A program made the position numbers and the translations under genes. From the NCBI RefSeq assembly GCF_000378965.1, contig NZ_KB900536.1, positions 383,583 to 447,582 on the forward strand: DNA of 64,000 bases, written 5' to 3'. Below the pieces are notes generated by a model. That model was not told where the DNA came from. It saw only the letters and a program-made list of their open reading frames with translations, and made no database searches. This stretch comes from Thioalkalivibrio thiocyanodenitrificans ARhD 1 (lineage in GTDB: Bacteria > Pseudomonadota > Gammaproteobacteria > Ectothiorhodospirales > Ectothiorhodospiraceae). This document shows positions 19,133 through 30,743 of this stretch, piece by piece. How positions within the stretch are numbered: the stretch's first letter is position 1; each line of letters opens with the position of its first letter.

Positions 19133-21064
19133 ATGCCCCTGATTACCCTCCCCGACGGAAGTGAACGGCGCTTCGATGGTCCCGTGACGGTGCGCGACGT
19201 GGCGGCGGATATCGGCCCCGGGCTCGCCAAGGCCGCCCTGGCCGGGCGCTTGGACGGGCGTCTGGTGGATACCAGCCACCGTATTGAGGACGATGCCGAG
19301 CTTGCCATCGTCACCGCCCGCGACCCGGAGGGCCTGGAGATCATCCGTCACTCGACGGCGCACCTGCTGGCCCAGGCGGTGAAGGACCTGTTTCCCTCGG
19401 CCCAGGTGACCATCGGGCCGGTGATCGAGGACGGTTTTTACTATGACTTCGCCTTCGAGCGCCCCTTCCATCCGGAAGACCTCGAGAAGATCGAGGCGCG
19501 CATGAAGGCGCTGGCGAAGGAGGACCTGCCCGTGGCGCGCTCGGTCATGGACCGGGACGAGGCCGTGGACTTCTTCCGGGGGCAGGGCGAGGAGTACAAG
19601 GCCCGCATCATCGAGGACATCCCCGCGGGAGAGACCATTTCCCTCTACCGGCAGGGAGATTTCATCGATCTGTGCCGCGGCCCCCACGTGCCCAGTACCG
19701 GCAAGCTCAAGGCCTTCAAGCTGACCAAGGTGGCCGGCGCCTACTGGCGCGGCGATTCCGCCAACGAAATGCTCCAGCGCATCTACGGCACCGCCTGGCC
19801 CGACAAGCAGCAGCTGGAGGATTACCTCCATCGCCTGGCCGAGGCGGAGCGCCGGGACCACCGGCGTATCGGCACGGAGCTGAACCTGTTCTCCATCCAG
19901 GATGAGGCCGGCGGCGGGCTGGTGTTCTGGCACCCGAAGGGTGCGCGCATCCGTCGGGTGATCGAGGATTTCTGGTTCGACATGCATGAGCGGGCCGGTT
20001 ACCAGTTCCTCTACACCCCGCACATCGCCAACCTGGACCTGTGGAAGACCTCGGGGCATGCGGACTTCTACGCGGAGTCCATGTACGAGCCGATGGAGGA
20101 CGACACCCAGGCGTTCCAGCTCAAGCCCATGAACTGCCCGTTCCACGTGCTGGTGTACAAGGACCGGCTGCATTCCTACCGGGACCTGCCGCTGCGCTGG
20201 GCGGAGATGGGCACGGTATACCGCCGGGAGATGTCCGGCGCCCTCCACGGTCTCATGCGCGTTCGGGGGTTCACCCAGGACGACGCCCATGTCTTCTGCC
20301 GGGAGGACCAGATCGAGGACGAGATCCTGCGCATTCTCGATCTGACGCTGGATGTGCTCCGGGCCTTCGGTTTCGACGACTACGAGGTCAATCTCTCCAC
20401 CCGCCCGGACAAGGCGGTGGGTTCCGAGAAGATCTGGACGCACGCCACCGCAGCCCTCAGGGCGGCGCTGGAAAAGAAGGGCCTGGATTACTCGGTGGAC
20501 GAGGGCGGCGGTGCCTTCTACGGCCCCAAGATTGACATCAAGATCCGGGATGCCATCGGCCGGGAATGGCAGTGTTCCACGGTGCAGCTGGACTTCAACC
20601 TGCCGGAGCGGTTCGGGATGGAGTACGTGGCGGAGGACAACAGCCGGCACCGCCCCATCATGATCCACCGGGCCCTGCTGGGCTCCGTGGAACGTTTCTT
20701 CGGGGTGCTCATCGAGCACTATGCCGGTCTGTTCCCATTATGGCTGGCCCCTGTGCAGGTGCAGGTGCTGACCATCACCGATCGGCAGGACGATTATGCC
20801 CGGGAAGTGGCCGAAAGCCTGCGCAATCGGGGCCTGCGGGTGGAGACGGACTTGAGAAACGAGAAAATTGGCTTTAAAATCCGCGAGCATACGCTACAAC
20901 GCGTCCCTTATCTGCTGGTCCTGGGTGACCGGGAGATGGAGACGAAAACCGTGGCCGTGCGCACGCGAGCCGGCGAGGACCTGGGAAGCATGGATCTGGA
21001 CGATCTTGCCCGGCGCCTCTCCGGTGAGATCGCGAGCCGCGGCCGCTCTCATTTGGAGGATTAA
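19133..21064 (+). CDS. thrS: Threonyl-tRNA synthetase
   Basis: This 643-residue class II synthetase charges tRNA-Thr. It begins [14 protein letters not shown], aligning with the E. coli start, and has the TGS domain, the editing domain ([11 protein letters not shown] and the later [11 protein letters not shown]), the catalytic core ([19 protein letters not shown]) and the anticodon-binding domain. I moved the start from an upstream in-frame ATG at 19067 to 19133, which is preceded by AGGAGA and matches the family. It heads thrS-infC-rpmI-rplT-pheS-pheT-ihfA, the usual gammaproteobacterial translation operon. Confidence 0.98.
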   Translation: MPLITLPDGSERRFDGPVTVRDVAADIGPGLAKAALAGRLDGRLVDTSHRIEDDAELAIVTARDPEGLEIIRHSTAHLLAQAVKDLFPSAQVTIGPVIEDGFYYDFAFERPFHPEDLEKIEARMKALAKEDLPVARSVMDRDEAVDFFRGQGEEYKARIIEDIPAGETISLYRQGDFIDLCRGPHVPSTGKLKAFKLTKVAGAYWRGDSANEMLQRIYGTAWPDKQQLEDYLHRLAEAERRDHRRIGTELNLFSIQDEAGGGLVFWHPKGARIRRVIEDFWFDMHERAGYQFLYTPHIANLDLWKTSGHADFYAESMYEPMEDDTQAFQLKPMNCPFHVLVYKDRLHSYRDLPLRWAEMGTVYRREMSGALHGLMRVRGFTQDDAHVFCREDQIEDEILRILDLTLDVLRAFGFDDYEVNLSTRPDKAVGSEKIWTHATAALRAALEKKGLDYSVDEGGGAFYGPKIDIKIRDAIGREWQCSTVQLDFNLPERFGMEYVAEDNSRHRPIMIHRALLGSVERFFGVLIEHYAGLFPLWLAPVQVQVLTITDRQDDYAREVAESLRNRGLRVETDLRNEKIGFKIREHTLQRVPYLLVLGDREMETKTVAVRTRAGEDLGSMDLDDLARRLSGEIASRGRSHLED

Positions 21065-21067
21065 CGT

Positions 21068-21583
21068 ATCAGCGCTGGAAAAGAGACTCGTCTCAACGAA
21101 CAGATCACCTGCCCCGAGGTCCGTCTGATCGACACGACCGGGGAGAACGTGGGGGTCGTGTCCATCGAAGAGGCATTGCGAATCGCCGAAGAGGCTGAAC
21201 TGGACCTGGTGGAGATCTCGCCGAACGCGGAACCGCCGGTCTGCCGGGTCATGGACTACGGCAAGTTCAGGTTCGAGTTGAGCAAGAAGGCCCAGCAGGC
21301 GAAGAAGAACCAGAAGCAGATACAGATCAAGGAAGTGAAGTTCCGGCCCGGGACCGATGAGGGTGACTACCAGGTCAAGCTTCGCAACCTGAACCGGTTC
21401 ATCAACGACGGCGACAAGGCCAAGGTCACCATCCGTTTCCGGGGTCGCGAGATGCGCCACCAGGAATTGGGCGCCAAGCTGCTGGAACGCATCGAGGCCG
21501 ATCTGAGCGAGATCGCCACCGTCGAGCAGCGGCCCAAGATGGAAGGGCGCCAGATGGTGATGGTGTTTACACCGAAGAAATGA
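21068..21583 (+). CDS. infC: Translation initiation factor IF-3, probable AUC start codon
   Basis: IF-3 prevents subunit joining and proofreads initiator tRNA and start codon. The first in-frame ATG/GTG-type codons lie well inside the conserved N-terminal domain, so a start there (about 21149) would remove [19 protein letters not shown], which family members have. Upstream in the same frame an ATC at 21068 lies 7 bases after a strong GGAGGA and 3 bases after the thrS stop, giving 171 residues. E. coli infC starts with the equally rare AUU, used for autoregulation because IF-3 discriminates against it. The AUC here fits the same logic. The C-terminal domain ([12 protein letters not shown]) is intact. 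Confidence 0.93.
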   Translation: MSAGKETRLNEQITCPEVRLIDTTGENVGVVSIEEALRIAEEAELDLVEISPNAEPPVCRVMDYGKFRFELSKKAQQAKKNQKQIQIKEVKFRPGTDEGDYQVKLRNLNRFINDGDKAKVTIRFRGREMRHQELGAKLLERIEADLSEIATVEQRPKMEGRQMVMVFTPKK

Positions 21584-21678
21584 ATGACACAGCCCACGTT
21601 CGGCGCCAGGGCGGCCGACGGGGGATACAGCGACCAAGGCGGGGCATTGCTCCGGCCTTTTGATTCAGGAGAGCAAAC

Positions 21679-21876
21679 ATGCCCAAGCAGAAGACCAACC
21701 GGGGAGCCGCCAAGCGGTTCAAACCCACCGGTTCGGGCGGGTTCAAGCGAGCCCAGTCCCACCGGCGGCACATCCTTACCAAGAAGAGCACCAAGCGCAA
21801 GCGTCACCTTCGCTCCACCGGCATGATTGCCGAGAGCGACAAGGCATCCGTGCGCCAGATGCTGCCTCACGCATAA
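21679..21876 (+). CDS. rpmI: 50S ribosomal protein L35
   Basis: This 65-residue basic protein ([20 protein letters not shown]) is full length for bL35. CAGGAGAG lies 6 to 8 bases before the ATG. It is 95 bases after infC. In E. coli this interval and the upstream leader form a pseudoknot repressed by L20; I cannot judge whether such a fold exists here. Confidence 0.97.
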   Translation: MPKQKTNRGAAKRFKPTGSGGFKRAQSHRRHILTKKSTKRKRHLRSTGMIAESDKASVRQMLPHA

Positions 21877-21888
21877 GGAGACACCGCC

Positions 21889-23378
<1,490 letters not shown>

Positions 23379-23390
23379 TCTTAAAGATCG

Positions 23391-23515
23391 AATGGACAGG
23401 ATGGACAGGATTTTTTCATGATTAACATAATCGTTTAAATAATTAATGTAATTATTTGTTTTAATTATATTTAGATCCTGTGAATCCTGCGAAATCCTGT
23501 TCATTATGTCCATTG
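23391..23515. repeat. Inverted repeat of about 9-nt units with AT-rich loop, between pheS and pheT
   Basis: The left arm holds two ATGGACAGG units (from 23392). The right arm contains complementary ATCCTG-type units ending in TGTCCATT near 23515. The roughly 60-base centre (about 23413-23475) is strikingly AT-rich and itself partly self-complementary, very unlike the surrounding GC-rich sequence. It starts 12 bases after the pheS stop and ends about 22 bases before the pheT start, so it splits an otherwise tight operon. Confidence 0.7.
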
Positions 23516-23537
23516 GTTTACCAAAAGAGCGACAAGC

Positions 23538-25910
23538 ATGAGAATCAGCAATCAGTGGCTTCTGGAGTGGGTGGACCACGGGCTGACGCCCGGGGAACTG
23601 GGGCATCGGCTCACCATGGCGGGTCTGGAGCTGGACAGCATCCAGCCGGCCGCACCGGATTTTTCCGGGGTGGTGGTGGGTCTCGTGCGCCAGGTGGCGC
23701 CGCACCCGGATGCGGACAAGCTGCGGGTCTGTCAGGTGGACGACGGTTCCGGCCAGCCTGTGCAGGTGGTGTGCGGGGCACCCAACGTGGCCGAGGGCAT
23801 GCATGTGCCTTTTGCCCGGGTGGACGCGATGCTGCCCGGGGATTTCAGAATCAGGAAAGCCAGGCTGCGCGGCGTGGAATCCTTCGGCATGCTGTGTTCC
23901 GCGAAGGAACTGGGCCTGGCCGAGTCCAGCGAGGGTCTCATGCCCCTGCCGGCGGATCTGATCCCGGGCACCGATGTGCGCGAGGCCCTGAGTCTCGATG
24001 ACCTCGTGCTGGAGGTGGACCTCACGCCCAACCGGGCCGACTGCCTGAGCATGGCGGGGGTTGCCCGAGAGGTGGCGGCGCTCACCGACAGGCCCCTGAG
24101 GGTGTCCGGCATCGCGCCGGTCAGCGCCGTGGTGGATGACCGGGTACCGGTCAGCATCGAGGCGGCGGCGGACTGTCCCGTGTATGCGGGCCGCGTGGTG
24201 CGCGGTGTGGATCCGGGGGCCGAGACACCGCTCTGGATGCGGGAAAGGCTGCGCCGGGCCGGCATCCGCAGCCTCGGTCCCCTGGTGGATGTGACCAACT
24301 ACGTGATGCTGGAACTGGGCCAGCCCATGCACGCCTTCGATCTGGCGCGCCTGGACGGCGGGATCGTGGTCCGGCGCGCGCGGGATGATGAGAATCTCGT
24401 GCTGCTGGACGGGCAGGAGATCAACCTGACCGGCTCGGATCTGGTTATCGCCGACGAGAACAAGGTCCTGGCGCTCGCCGGCATCATGGGAGGCGAGGTC
24501 AGCGGCGTCGGGCAGGACACCCGGGATGTGTTTCTGGAAAGCGCCCACTTCACGCCCATGGCCATTGCCGGCCGCGCCCGTCAGCACGGCCTGCATACGG
24601 ACTCCTCCCATCGTTTCGAGCGGGGGGTGGATCCGGCGCTGCCCACCCGGGCCCTTCAGCGTGTCACGGAACTGCTGTGCGGGATTGCCGGCGGCGAACC
24701 CGGGCCGGTGGTGGAAGCCACGGGTGCCGCGCCCCGGGAGGCCGCGCCCATCATGCTGCGGGCGACGCGCATCGCCCGCGTGCTGGGTGCCGTCATCGAC
24801 GAGACCGAGGTCACCCGCTTGTTGTCGGCCCTTGGCTGTCACGTGGAACCCATGGCCGGTGCGTGGCGGGTCACGCCGCCGGGTTTTCGCTTCGATCTGG
24901 CCATCGAAGCGGACCTGATCGAGGAGGTGGCCCGGGTGCACGGCTATGATCGGTTGCCCGCCACGGTGCCCCCGTTGAGTCCGGAACTCGGGCGCATGGA
25001 TGAGGCCCGGGTGCCGATGGCACGCATGCGCCACCTGATGGCGGATCTGGGGTACCAGGAGGCTGTGACCTACAGCTTCGTGGATCCCGAATGGGAACGG
25101 CTGTTCGCCCCGGATCACCGCCCGCTGGCACTGGCCAACCCCATCTCATCGGAACTGGCGGTGATGCGTTCCAGCCTCTGGCCGGGGCTGGTCAGGGCGC
25201 TCCGGCACAATCTCAATCGCCAGCAGGAGCGGGTGAGATTATTTGAAACGGGTCTGAGGTTCGTATCTCAAGGCAATGAATTAAAACAGGAATCTATGAT
25301 CGCGGCAGTCGCCTGCGGACCGCTTCGGCCGCTGCAATGGGGGGAGCGGGCACGGGATCTGGATTTCTTTGATCTCAAGGGGGACCTGGAGAATCTGCTG
25401 GGCTTTGCGGACGGGGAGGTGCATTTCCAGGCGTCCGTTCATCATCCGGCATTGCATCCCGGTCAGTCGGCTGCCGTATCCCTGAACGGTGTACCCTGCG
25501 GCTGGATCGGTGCGCTCCACCCCGAACTGCTCGATCGCCTGGACCTGGATCGGGCGGTGTTTGTCATGGAGGTGAACCTGGAGGTGATTACCCGGGGTTC
25601 GGTGACAAAATTCTTTGAACAGTCCCGATTCCCGGCAATCAGGCGTGATCTTGCCATTGTGGTCGATGCGGACTGCCCGGCTGAGCGGGTGCTGTCCAGC
25701 ATCCGGAAACTGGGGATTCCGTCCCTGCGGGAACTGGTTGTATTTGACGTATATACGGGCCAAGGCGTACCCGTTGGTCGAAAAAGTCTCGCTTTGGGAT
25801 TGATTTTACAGGAGTTGTCACGCACTCTTACTGATGAGGAAGTGGATGAAGTCATTGAGGGAATCATCAGACAACTCGAACAGGATGTAGGGGCTACTCT
25901 AAGGGCGTGA
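23538..25910 (+). CDS. pheT: Phenylalanyl-tRNA synthetase beta subunit
   Basis: The 790-residue PheT has the N-terminal tRNA-binding (OB) domain (about 40-150, [21 protein letters not shown]), the B3/B4 editing domains, B5 and the catalytic-like core, and the C-terminal ferredoxin-fold anticodon-binding domain ([15 protein letters not shown] onwards). It completes the PheRS heterotetramer. It is separated from pheS by the AT-rich repeat. The last 150 codons are noticeably lower in GC than the rest, and the ihfA start follows 4 bases after the stop. Confidence 0.97.
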   Translation: MRISNQWLLEWVDHGLTPGELGHRLTMAGLELDSIQPAAPDFSGVVVGLVRQVAPHPDADKLRVCQVDDGSGQPVQVVCGAPNVAEGMHVPFARVDAMLPGDFRIRKARLRGVESFGMLCSAKELGLAESSEGLMPLPADLIPGTDVREALSLDDLVLEVDLTPNRADCLSMAGVAREVAALTDRPLRVSGIAPVSAVVDDRVPVSIEAAADCPVYAGRVVRGVDPGAETPLWMRERLRRAGIRSLGPLVDVTNYVMLELGQPMHAFDLARLDGGIVVRRARDDENLVLLDGQEINLTGSDLVIADENKVLALAGIMGGEVSGVGQDTRDVFLESAHFTPMAIAGRARQHGLHTDSSHRFERGVDPALPTRALQRVTELLCGIAGGEPGPVVEATGAAPREAAPIMLRATRIARVLGAVIDETEVTRLLSALGCHVEPMAGAWRVTPPGFRFDLAIEADLIEEVARVHGYDRLPATVPPLSPELGRMDEARVPMARMRHLMADLGYQEAVTYSFVDPEWERLFAPDHRPLALANPISSELAVMRSSLWPGLVRALRHNLNRQQERVRLFETGLRFVSQGNELKQESMIAAVACGPLRPLQWGERARDLDFFDLKGDLENLLGFADGEVHFQASVHHPALHPGQSAAVSLNGVPCGWIGALHPELLDRLDLDRAVFVMEVNLEVITRGSVTKFFEQSRFPAIRRDLAIVVDADCPAERVLSSIRKLGIPSLRELVVFDVYTGQGVPVGRKSLALGLILQELSRTLTDEEVDEVIEGIIRQLEQDVGATLRA

Positions 25911-25914
25911 AAGC

Positions 25915-26214
25915 ATGGCGCTGACCAAAGCGGAAATGGCCGAAAAACTCTTCGACGAGTTGGGCCTCAACAAGCGTGAAGCCAAGGAACTGGTGGAGAT
26001 GTTCTTCGAGGAGGTTCGAAGCGCGCTGGAGAATGGAGATCAGGTGAAGTTGTCCGGTTTCGGCAATTTCACCCTGCGCGACAAGAATCAGCGGCCAGGC
26101 CGCAATCCAAAGACCGGAGAGGAAATTCCCATCTCGGCGCGCCGGGTGGTGACTTTCCGCCCGGGACAAAAACTCAAAGCGCGGGTCGAAGCCTATGTTG
26201 GAAGCGGGGAATAA
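25915..26214 (+). CDS. ihfA: Integration host factor subunit alpha
   Basis: This 99-residue HU/IHF-family protein ([25 protein letters not shown]) has the DNA-bending arm with the conserved [12 protein letters not shown] prolines. IHF is a heterodimer with IhfB that bends DNA at specific sites. Its place after pheST is conserved in gammaproteobacteria. It overlaps the next gene by 20 bases, suggesting translational coupling. Confidence 0.97.
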   Translation: MALTKAEMAEKLFDELGLNKREAKELVEMFFEEVRSALENGDQVKLSGFGNFTLRDKNQRPGRNPKTGEEIPISARRVVTFRPGQKLKARVEAYVGSGE

Positions 26215-26551
26215 CAGCGAGCTGCCGGCCATACCCGGCAAGCGCTATTTCACCATCGGCGAGGTCAGCGAGCTGTGTGGCGTGAAGCCCCACGTGCTGC
26301 GCTACTGGGAACAGGAGTTTCCCTCCCTGAAGCCGGTCAAGCGGCGCGGAAACCGCCGCTACTACCAGCGCCATGACGTGATCCTGATCCGGCAGATCCG
26401 AAGTCTGCTCTACGAGCAGGGTTACACCATCGGCGGTGCACGGCAGAAGCTGGCGGGTCAGGAGGCCCGCGAAGACACCAGCCAGAGCCAGCAGATCATG
26501 CGCCAGATGCGTATGGAACTGGAAGAGATCCTGCAGTTGCTCAAGCGGTAG
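26195..26551 (+). CDS. MerR-family transcriptional regulator
   Basis: The 118-residue protein has a MerR winged helix ([42 protein letters not shown]) and a short C-terminal coiled coil ending [11 protein letters not shown], with no metal-binding cysteine cluster. A MerR protein following ihfA is widespread in gammaproteobacteria, and its target is not known to me. The frame starts inside ihfA; the ATG at 26195 is plausible, and homology begins at about residue 17. Confidence 0.9.
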   Translation: MLEAGNNSELPAIPGKRYFTIGEVSELCGVKPHVLRYWEQEFPSLKPVKRRGNRRYYQRHDVILIRQIRSLLYEQGYTIGGARQKLAGQEAREDTSQSQQIMRQMRMELEEILQLLKR

Positions 26552-26650
26552 GAGTGGCGTTTCCGGGGCGTGGGCGCAGCGGCAACCCATCAGCTTCCCG
26601 GTATCCGGCGATCCGGTGCGGACGGTTCGGCCCGCGGGTCGCCCGGCAGC

Positions 26651-26679
26651 TTTCCTTCCGCGACAGGATCGGCTATCCT
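26651..26679 (+). promoter_or_regulatory. Candidate promoter of tRNA-Pro
   Basis: A weak -35-like TTTCCT (26651-26656) and a -10-like TATCCT (26674-26679) with 17-base spacing lie 10 bases before the tRNA. The match is modest. Confidence 0.35.
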
Positions 26680-26689
26680 TCGCAACCCT

Positions 26690-26766
<77 letters not shown>

Positions 26767-27031
26767 GACACTTGAAAGACGGTCGACGATATTCGAGGAA
26801 GTATCCCCATGGACGGGGCAGTCCGCCGCCACCACTTTTCTGCCCGATCCCTACGCTCCGGTTTCTCAGGCACGCAATCGTGCGTGCCGCATGTGCCTCC
26901 CGCGAAGCCGATACGCCCGAAGATACGTCCAGGGTACCCGCTGGCCCGTGCCCGGCACCCCGGTGTTTGCCGGCCCTGACACAATCCGGGTAGGATCGGC
27001 GCTTGCCCGTGCAGTCAGGGGAGTTCAACCG

Positions 27032-27217
27032 ATGGGATTTCTGAGAAGCAGGATTGTGATCTGGGCGATCATGATCGCGGGCGCGCTGGTCATTACGGTT
27101 TCACCGATCCTCGGCGTTCTGATACTCGTGGTGGGTGTCGTGGCCTGGGGGTTCGATATATACGACACTTCCGTGTCCGCCCGGGCGGCGCGATCCAGGT
27201 CCGATGACGAAGGTTGA
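27032..27217 (+). CDS. Small two-segment membrane protein, unknown function
   Basis: A 61-residue protein with two hydrophobic stretches (about 8-24 and 27-43) and a short basic then acidic tail (ARAARSRSDDEG). GGGGAG lies 8 bases before the ATG. I do not recognise the family. It sits alone between tRNA-Pro and psiE, with about 265 and 213 empty bases on either side. Confidence 0.6.
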   Translation: MGFLRSRIVIWAIMIAGALVITVSPILGVLILVVGVVAWGFDIYDTSVSARAARSRSDDEG

Positions 27218-27430
27218 GACCGGCCGGAGGCTTCGTCTTTATCCGCCCGCGTCAGGACCGGCGGGCCCACTCGTTCCCATCGGTTAACGCCGCCGCCATA
27301 CCGCACGCAGAGACCCGTTCCGCCAGATGAACCCTGACGGAGTCGGTCTCGTTGCTTTCCCGCCCCAGGCTGTCGGGAGCGGGTACAATGACCGCCATGC
27401 ACCGCTCCGGTCCCGCGAGGAGGGCCTCCC

Positions 27431-27856
27431 ATGCCCACGACCGTCCGTACAGCAGGCCTCAGGTCACTGAAGCTGATGGAGTACGCAGCACTTGCGACCA
27501 TAGCGGTCGCCACGGGAATTGCCATCATCCAGGAGGTCCTGGTGATGGTCGAGCGACTGGAGGTGCGCCTGGCGGACCTGCTGCTGCTGTTTATCTACCT
27601 GGAAGTACTTGCCATGGTGGGTGTGTATCTCCGGTCCGGGCAACTGCCGGTGCGCATGCCGATCTATATCGCGATCGTGGCCCTGGCCCGATATCTGATC
27701 CTGGACATGAAGGGTATGGATTTCTGGCAGGTGGTGGGTGTGACGCTGGGTGTGCTGTTGCTGGCCATTGCGGTCCTTGTGATCCGCTACGGGCATGTTC
27801 GCTTTCCCTATGAAGGCTACTCGGCGGACGAACCGACGGATCGGCGCGGCGGCTGA
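27431..27856 (+). CDS. PsiE-family membrane protein
   Basis: This 141-residue protein with four predicted membrane segments matches the PsiE (phosphate-starvation-inducible E) family: an EYAALATIAVATGIAIIQEVLVM start and conserved ALARYLILDMKGMDFWQ near residue 84-100. The family's function is unknown despite the name. The next gene starts 5 bases after the stop. Confidence 0.85.
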   Translation: MPTTVRTAGLRSLKLMEYAALATIAVATGIAIIQEVLVMVERLEVRLADLLLLFIYLEVLAMVGVYLRSGQLPVRMPIYIAIVALARYLILDMKGMDFWQVVGVTLGVLLLAIAVLVIRYGHVRFPYEGYSADEPTDRRGG

Positions 27857-27861
27857 GCGCC

Positions 27862-28890
27862 ATGCCGGAACGCGCACCTTCGGTGCTGTACCTGGTGGTT
27901 CCCGGCCTGCTCGACCGGGTTGCCGGATGGCAGGCGGATTTTGGTGACGTGGGGCATTACCCGGCGCTTGAATGGCTGCTTGCCCGGGCTGATGCGGGAC
28001 AGGAGCAGGGCGCCGGCGTGGAGGCGGTGCTGTGTGCGTTGTTCGGTGTCCACGGCCCCGTGCCGGCCGGGGCACTGAGGCGCCTGGCCCTGACAGGCCG
28101 GCGGGACCCCGGGCGATGGATGTGCATGGATCCGGTGCATCTGGAAGCGGGCATGAAGGACCTGGTGCTGACCGATCCGGGGCAATTGCATCTCCAGACA
28201 GAGGAAGCCCGGGCGCTGGTGGGCCGGATCAATGCATATCTTGCGGACGACGCGTTGCAGGTCGAAGCCACCACCGCGGATTGCTGGCATCTGTGTCTGC
28301 CTGAATCCATGCCGACACCCGACACGGTCAGCCTGTCCCGGGTATCGGGCCGCCCGATCAATGCCTTTCTGCCCGCTGGCGGGGATGCCCGGTTCTGGCA
28401 TCGGCGACTCAATGAATTGCAGATGCTCCTGTTCGACGCGCCCGAGAACCGGGCCCGGGAAGCGCGGGGCCTGCCCACGGTGAACAGCGTATGGCCCTGG
28501 GGTGCCGGCGGGCTTCCCGGGACGGTGCACGCGCCGTTCTCCCGGATCTACTGCGACGACCCGCTGGTCGCGGGGCTTGCCTGGTGTGCTGACCTGTCGG
28601 CCGCGCCCCTGCCGGACACCGCCGAACCGGTATTGGCCGGAAGCGGCACCCGTCTGGTTTGTCTGGATACGTTGTCCGGCGATGTGGCCCGCGATGACCT
28701 GGAAGCATGGCAGGCCGGCATGGAAGGTCTCGAGGCCGCCTGGTTTGCGCCCTTGCGCCGGGCCCTGGGTTCGTCCGCCCTGAGGCATCTGAGGGTATAC
28801 AGCACCTGCGGGCCCGTGTTCGATCTCGTGCCCGGCGCGCGCTGGCGCCTGTGGCGGCGGGTACGGCCGTTGGCGGCGTTTGCGCCATGA
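27862..28890 (+). CDS. RpfE-type conserved protein upstream of recJ
   Basis: The 342-residue protein (PSVLYLVVPGLLDRVAGWQ, LPTVNSVWPWGAGGLPG, ARGLPTVNS) belongs to a family named after Xanthomonas RpfE and found next to recJ in many beta- and gammaproteobacteria. The LVVPGL and NSVWPWGAGG stretches recall phosphoglycerate-mutase/phosphatase-like folds, but the biochemical activity is not established. Its stop overlaps the recJ start by 4 bases (ATGA), so the two are translationally coupled. Confidence 0.8.
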   Translation: MPERAPSVLYLVVPGLLDRVAGWQADFGDVGHYPALEWLLARADAGQEQGAGVEAVLCALFGVHGPVPAGALRRLALTGRRDPGRWMCMDPVHLEAGMKDLVLTDPGQLHLQTEEARALVGRINAYLADDALQVEATTADCWHLCLPESMPTPDTVSLSRVSGRPINAFLPAGGDARFWHRRLNELQMLLFDAPENRAREARGLPTVNSVWPWGAGGLPGTVHAPFSRIYCDDPLVAGLAWCADLSAAPLPDTAEPVLAGSGTRLVCLDTLSGDVARDDLEAWQAGMEGLEAAWFAPLRRALGSSALRHLRVYSTCGPVFDLVPGARWRLWRRVRPLAAFAP

Positions 28891-30635
28891 AGGCCCCGAG
28901 AAGCATCAGGCGGAGAACGCTGCCCGCCGGCGTCGTGCTGCCCGAAGATGTACTGGGCCGCGTACTTGCCCTGCGCGGAGTCGTGGATCCGGCACAGTGC
29001 GAGTACGGATTGGCGGGACTGGCGGCCCCGCAGCTGCTCTCCGGCATCGACCGGGCCGTGGATTGCCTGGAACGGGCGTTGCGCCGGGACGAGCGCATTG
29101 TGGTGGTGGGTGATTTCGACGCCGACGGGGCCACCAGCACCGCCGTCGCCCTTCGGGCCCTGACCGCGATGGGTGCGCGGGATGTGCATTTTCGGGTGCC
29201 CAATCGTTTCGAATACGGCTACGGTCTGACATCCGGGATCGTCTCGGTACTCGCGCCTCTGAATGCGCGGGTGCTGGTGACCGTGGACAACGGGGTCTCG
29301 AGCCTGGACGGCGTGGCCGCGGCACGCGCCGCCGGCATGTCGGTGGTGGTGACGGACCATCACCTGCCGGGCGCCGTGCTGCCGGAGGCGGACGCCATGG
29401 TCAATCCGAATCTCCCCGGCGATCCCTTCCCCAGCAAGCATCTGGCCGGGGTGGGGGTGATCTTCTACGTGATGCTCGCCCTGCGCGCGCGCCTGCGCGA
29501 AACCGGCTGGTTCGCGCACCGGGGCATCGCCGAACCCAACCTGGCGGACCTGCTGGACCTGGTGGCCCTGGGGACCGTGGCCGACGTGGTGCCCCTGGAT
29601 CACAACAACCGCATCCTGGTGGAACAGGGTCTGCGCCGTATCCGTGCGGGGGCCACCGTCCCGGGCATTGCCGCTTTGCTGGAGGTGGCCAATCGCAGTC
29701 CCGGGAGCACGGTGGCCGCGGACCTGGGTTTCGCCGCCGGACCCCGGCTCAACGCGGCGGGCCGGCTGGACGACATGGCGCTGGGCATCCGTTGCCTGCT
29801 GAGTGACGACCCGATCGAGGCCCGTGCCCTGGCGGCCGCCCTGGACGAGCTCAATCGGGACCGGCGCGAGATCGAGGCGCAGATGCAGGCCGAGGCGCTG
29901 GCGATCCTGGCCCATCAGCCGGTGGACGACTGGGGCCAACGGCACGGGATCTGTCTGTACGAACCCGGGTGGCACCAGGGCGTCATCGGCATCCTGGCCG
30001 CACGCATCAAGGAACGCCTGCACCGCCCGGTGATCGCCTTTGCGGATGCGGATGACGGGCAGGTGAAGGGTTCCGCCCGGTCCATACCCGGGCTCCATAT
30101 CCGCGACGCCCTGGACGCGGTGGCCGCGCGCAATCCGGGGCTTGTCACCCGATTCGGCGGCCATGCCATGGCGGCGGGTCTGAGCCTGCCGCTTGCCCAC
30201 CTGGAGGCCTTCGGCGAGGCCTTCGACCGGATCGTGGCAGAGCAAGTGGCACCGGAGGATCTGGAGGGGGTGATCCATAGCGATGGTGAACTGGCTGCTC
30301 ACCAGATCAACCTGGAAACCGCCGCTCGACTGCGGGATGCGGGGCCCTGGGGACAGGGGTTTCCGGCGCCGGTGTTCGACGGCGAGTTCCGCGTGCTGGA
30401 GCGGCGCGTACTTGGCGAGCGGCACCTTCGCCTGCAATTGCGCGCTGCACCCGATGCACCGCCCGTCACGGGCATCGCCTTCAACGTGGACTGGAACGAC
30501 TGGCCGGAGGATCGCGACCGTGTGCGGCTTGCCTACCGCCTTGAGGTCAACGAATTCCACGGCCTCGTCAGTGTGCAACTCATGATCGAGCATGTAGAGG
30601 CGATTCAAGATTCAATATTCAAGATTCAAGGGTGA
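28887..30635 (+). CDS. recJ: Single-stranded-DNA-specific exonuclease RecJ
   Basis: The 582-residue 5'-3' exonuclease has DHH motifs: I VVVGDFDADGATST (near 70), II, III VTDHHLPG (near 155), IV LVALGTVADVVPL, and the DHHA1 part FGGHAMAAGLSL. It acts in recombination, base-excision and mismatch repair. The start is the ATG overlapping the rpfE-like stop. The C-terminal end is odd: after LIEHVEA the last ten residues IQDSIFKIQG are encoded by the heptad repeat at 30602-30672, so the natural 3' end has been overwritten or extended by a repeat. Confidence 0.95.
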   Translation: MKAPRSIRRRTLPAGVVLPEDVLGRVLALRGVVDPAQCEYGLAGLAAPQLLSGIDRAVDCLERALRRDERIVVVGDFDADGATSTAVALRALTAMGARDVHFRVPNRFEYGYGLTSGIVSVLAPLNARVLVTVDNGVSSLDGVAAARAAGMSVVVTDHHLPGAVLPEADAMVNPNLPGDPFPSKHLAGVGVIFYVMLALRARLRETGWFAHRGIAEPNLADLLDLVALGTVADVVPLDHNNRILVEQGLRRIRAGATVPGIAALLEVANRSPGSTVAADLGFAAGPRLNAAGRLDDMALGIRCLLSDDPIEARALAAALDELNRDRREIEAQMQAEALAILAHQPVDDWGQRHGICLYEPGWHQGVIGILAARIKERLHRPVIAFADADDGQVKGSARSIPGLHIRDALDAVAARNPGLVTRFGGHAMAAGLSLPLAHLEAFGEAFDRIVAEQVAPEDLEGVIHSDGELAAHQINLETAARLRDAGPWGQGFPAPVFDGEFRVLERRVLGERHLRLQLRAAPDAPPVTGIAFNVDWNDWPEDRDRVRLAYRLEVNEFHGLVSVQLMIEHVEAIQDSIFKIQG

Positions 30636-30672
30636 TGCGGTTCGGTGTCCTTGAATTTTGAATTTTGAATTG
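30602..30672. repeat. Heptad inverted repeat overlapping the recJ 3' end
   Basis: Four 7-nt units of the form GATTCAA (one TATTCAA) run from 30602 to 30629. The complementary arm of three units CTTGAAT/TTTGAAT runs from 30650 to 30670. The recJ stop (30633-30635) lies in the loop. The hairpin falls in the recJ-prfB gap. Confidence 0.85.
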
Positions 30673-30743
30673 CCTCCCGCGCCTTATTCGCGGGAGGCAC
30701 TTGGTGTACAATTTCACGCTTTTCCGAGCCGGAACCCGCATTC

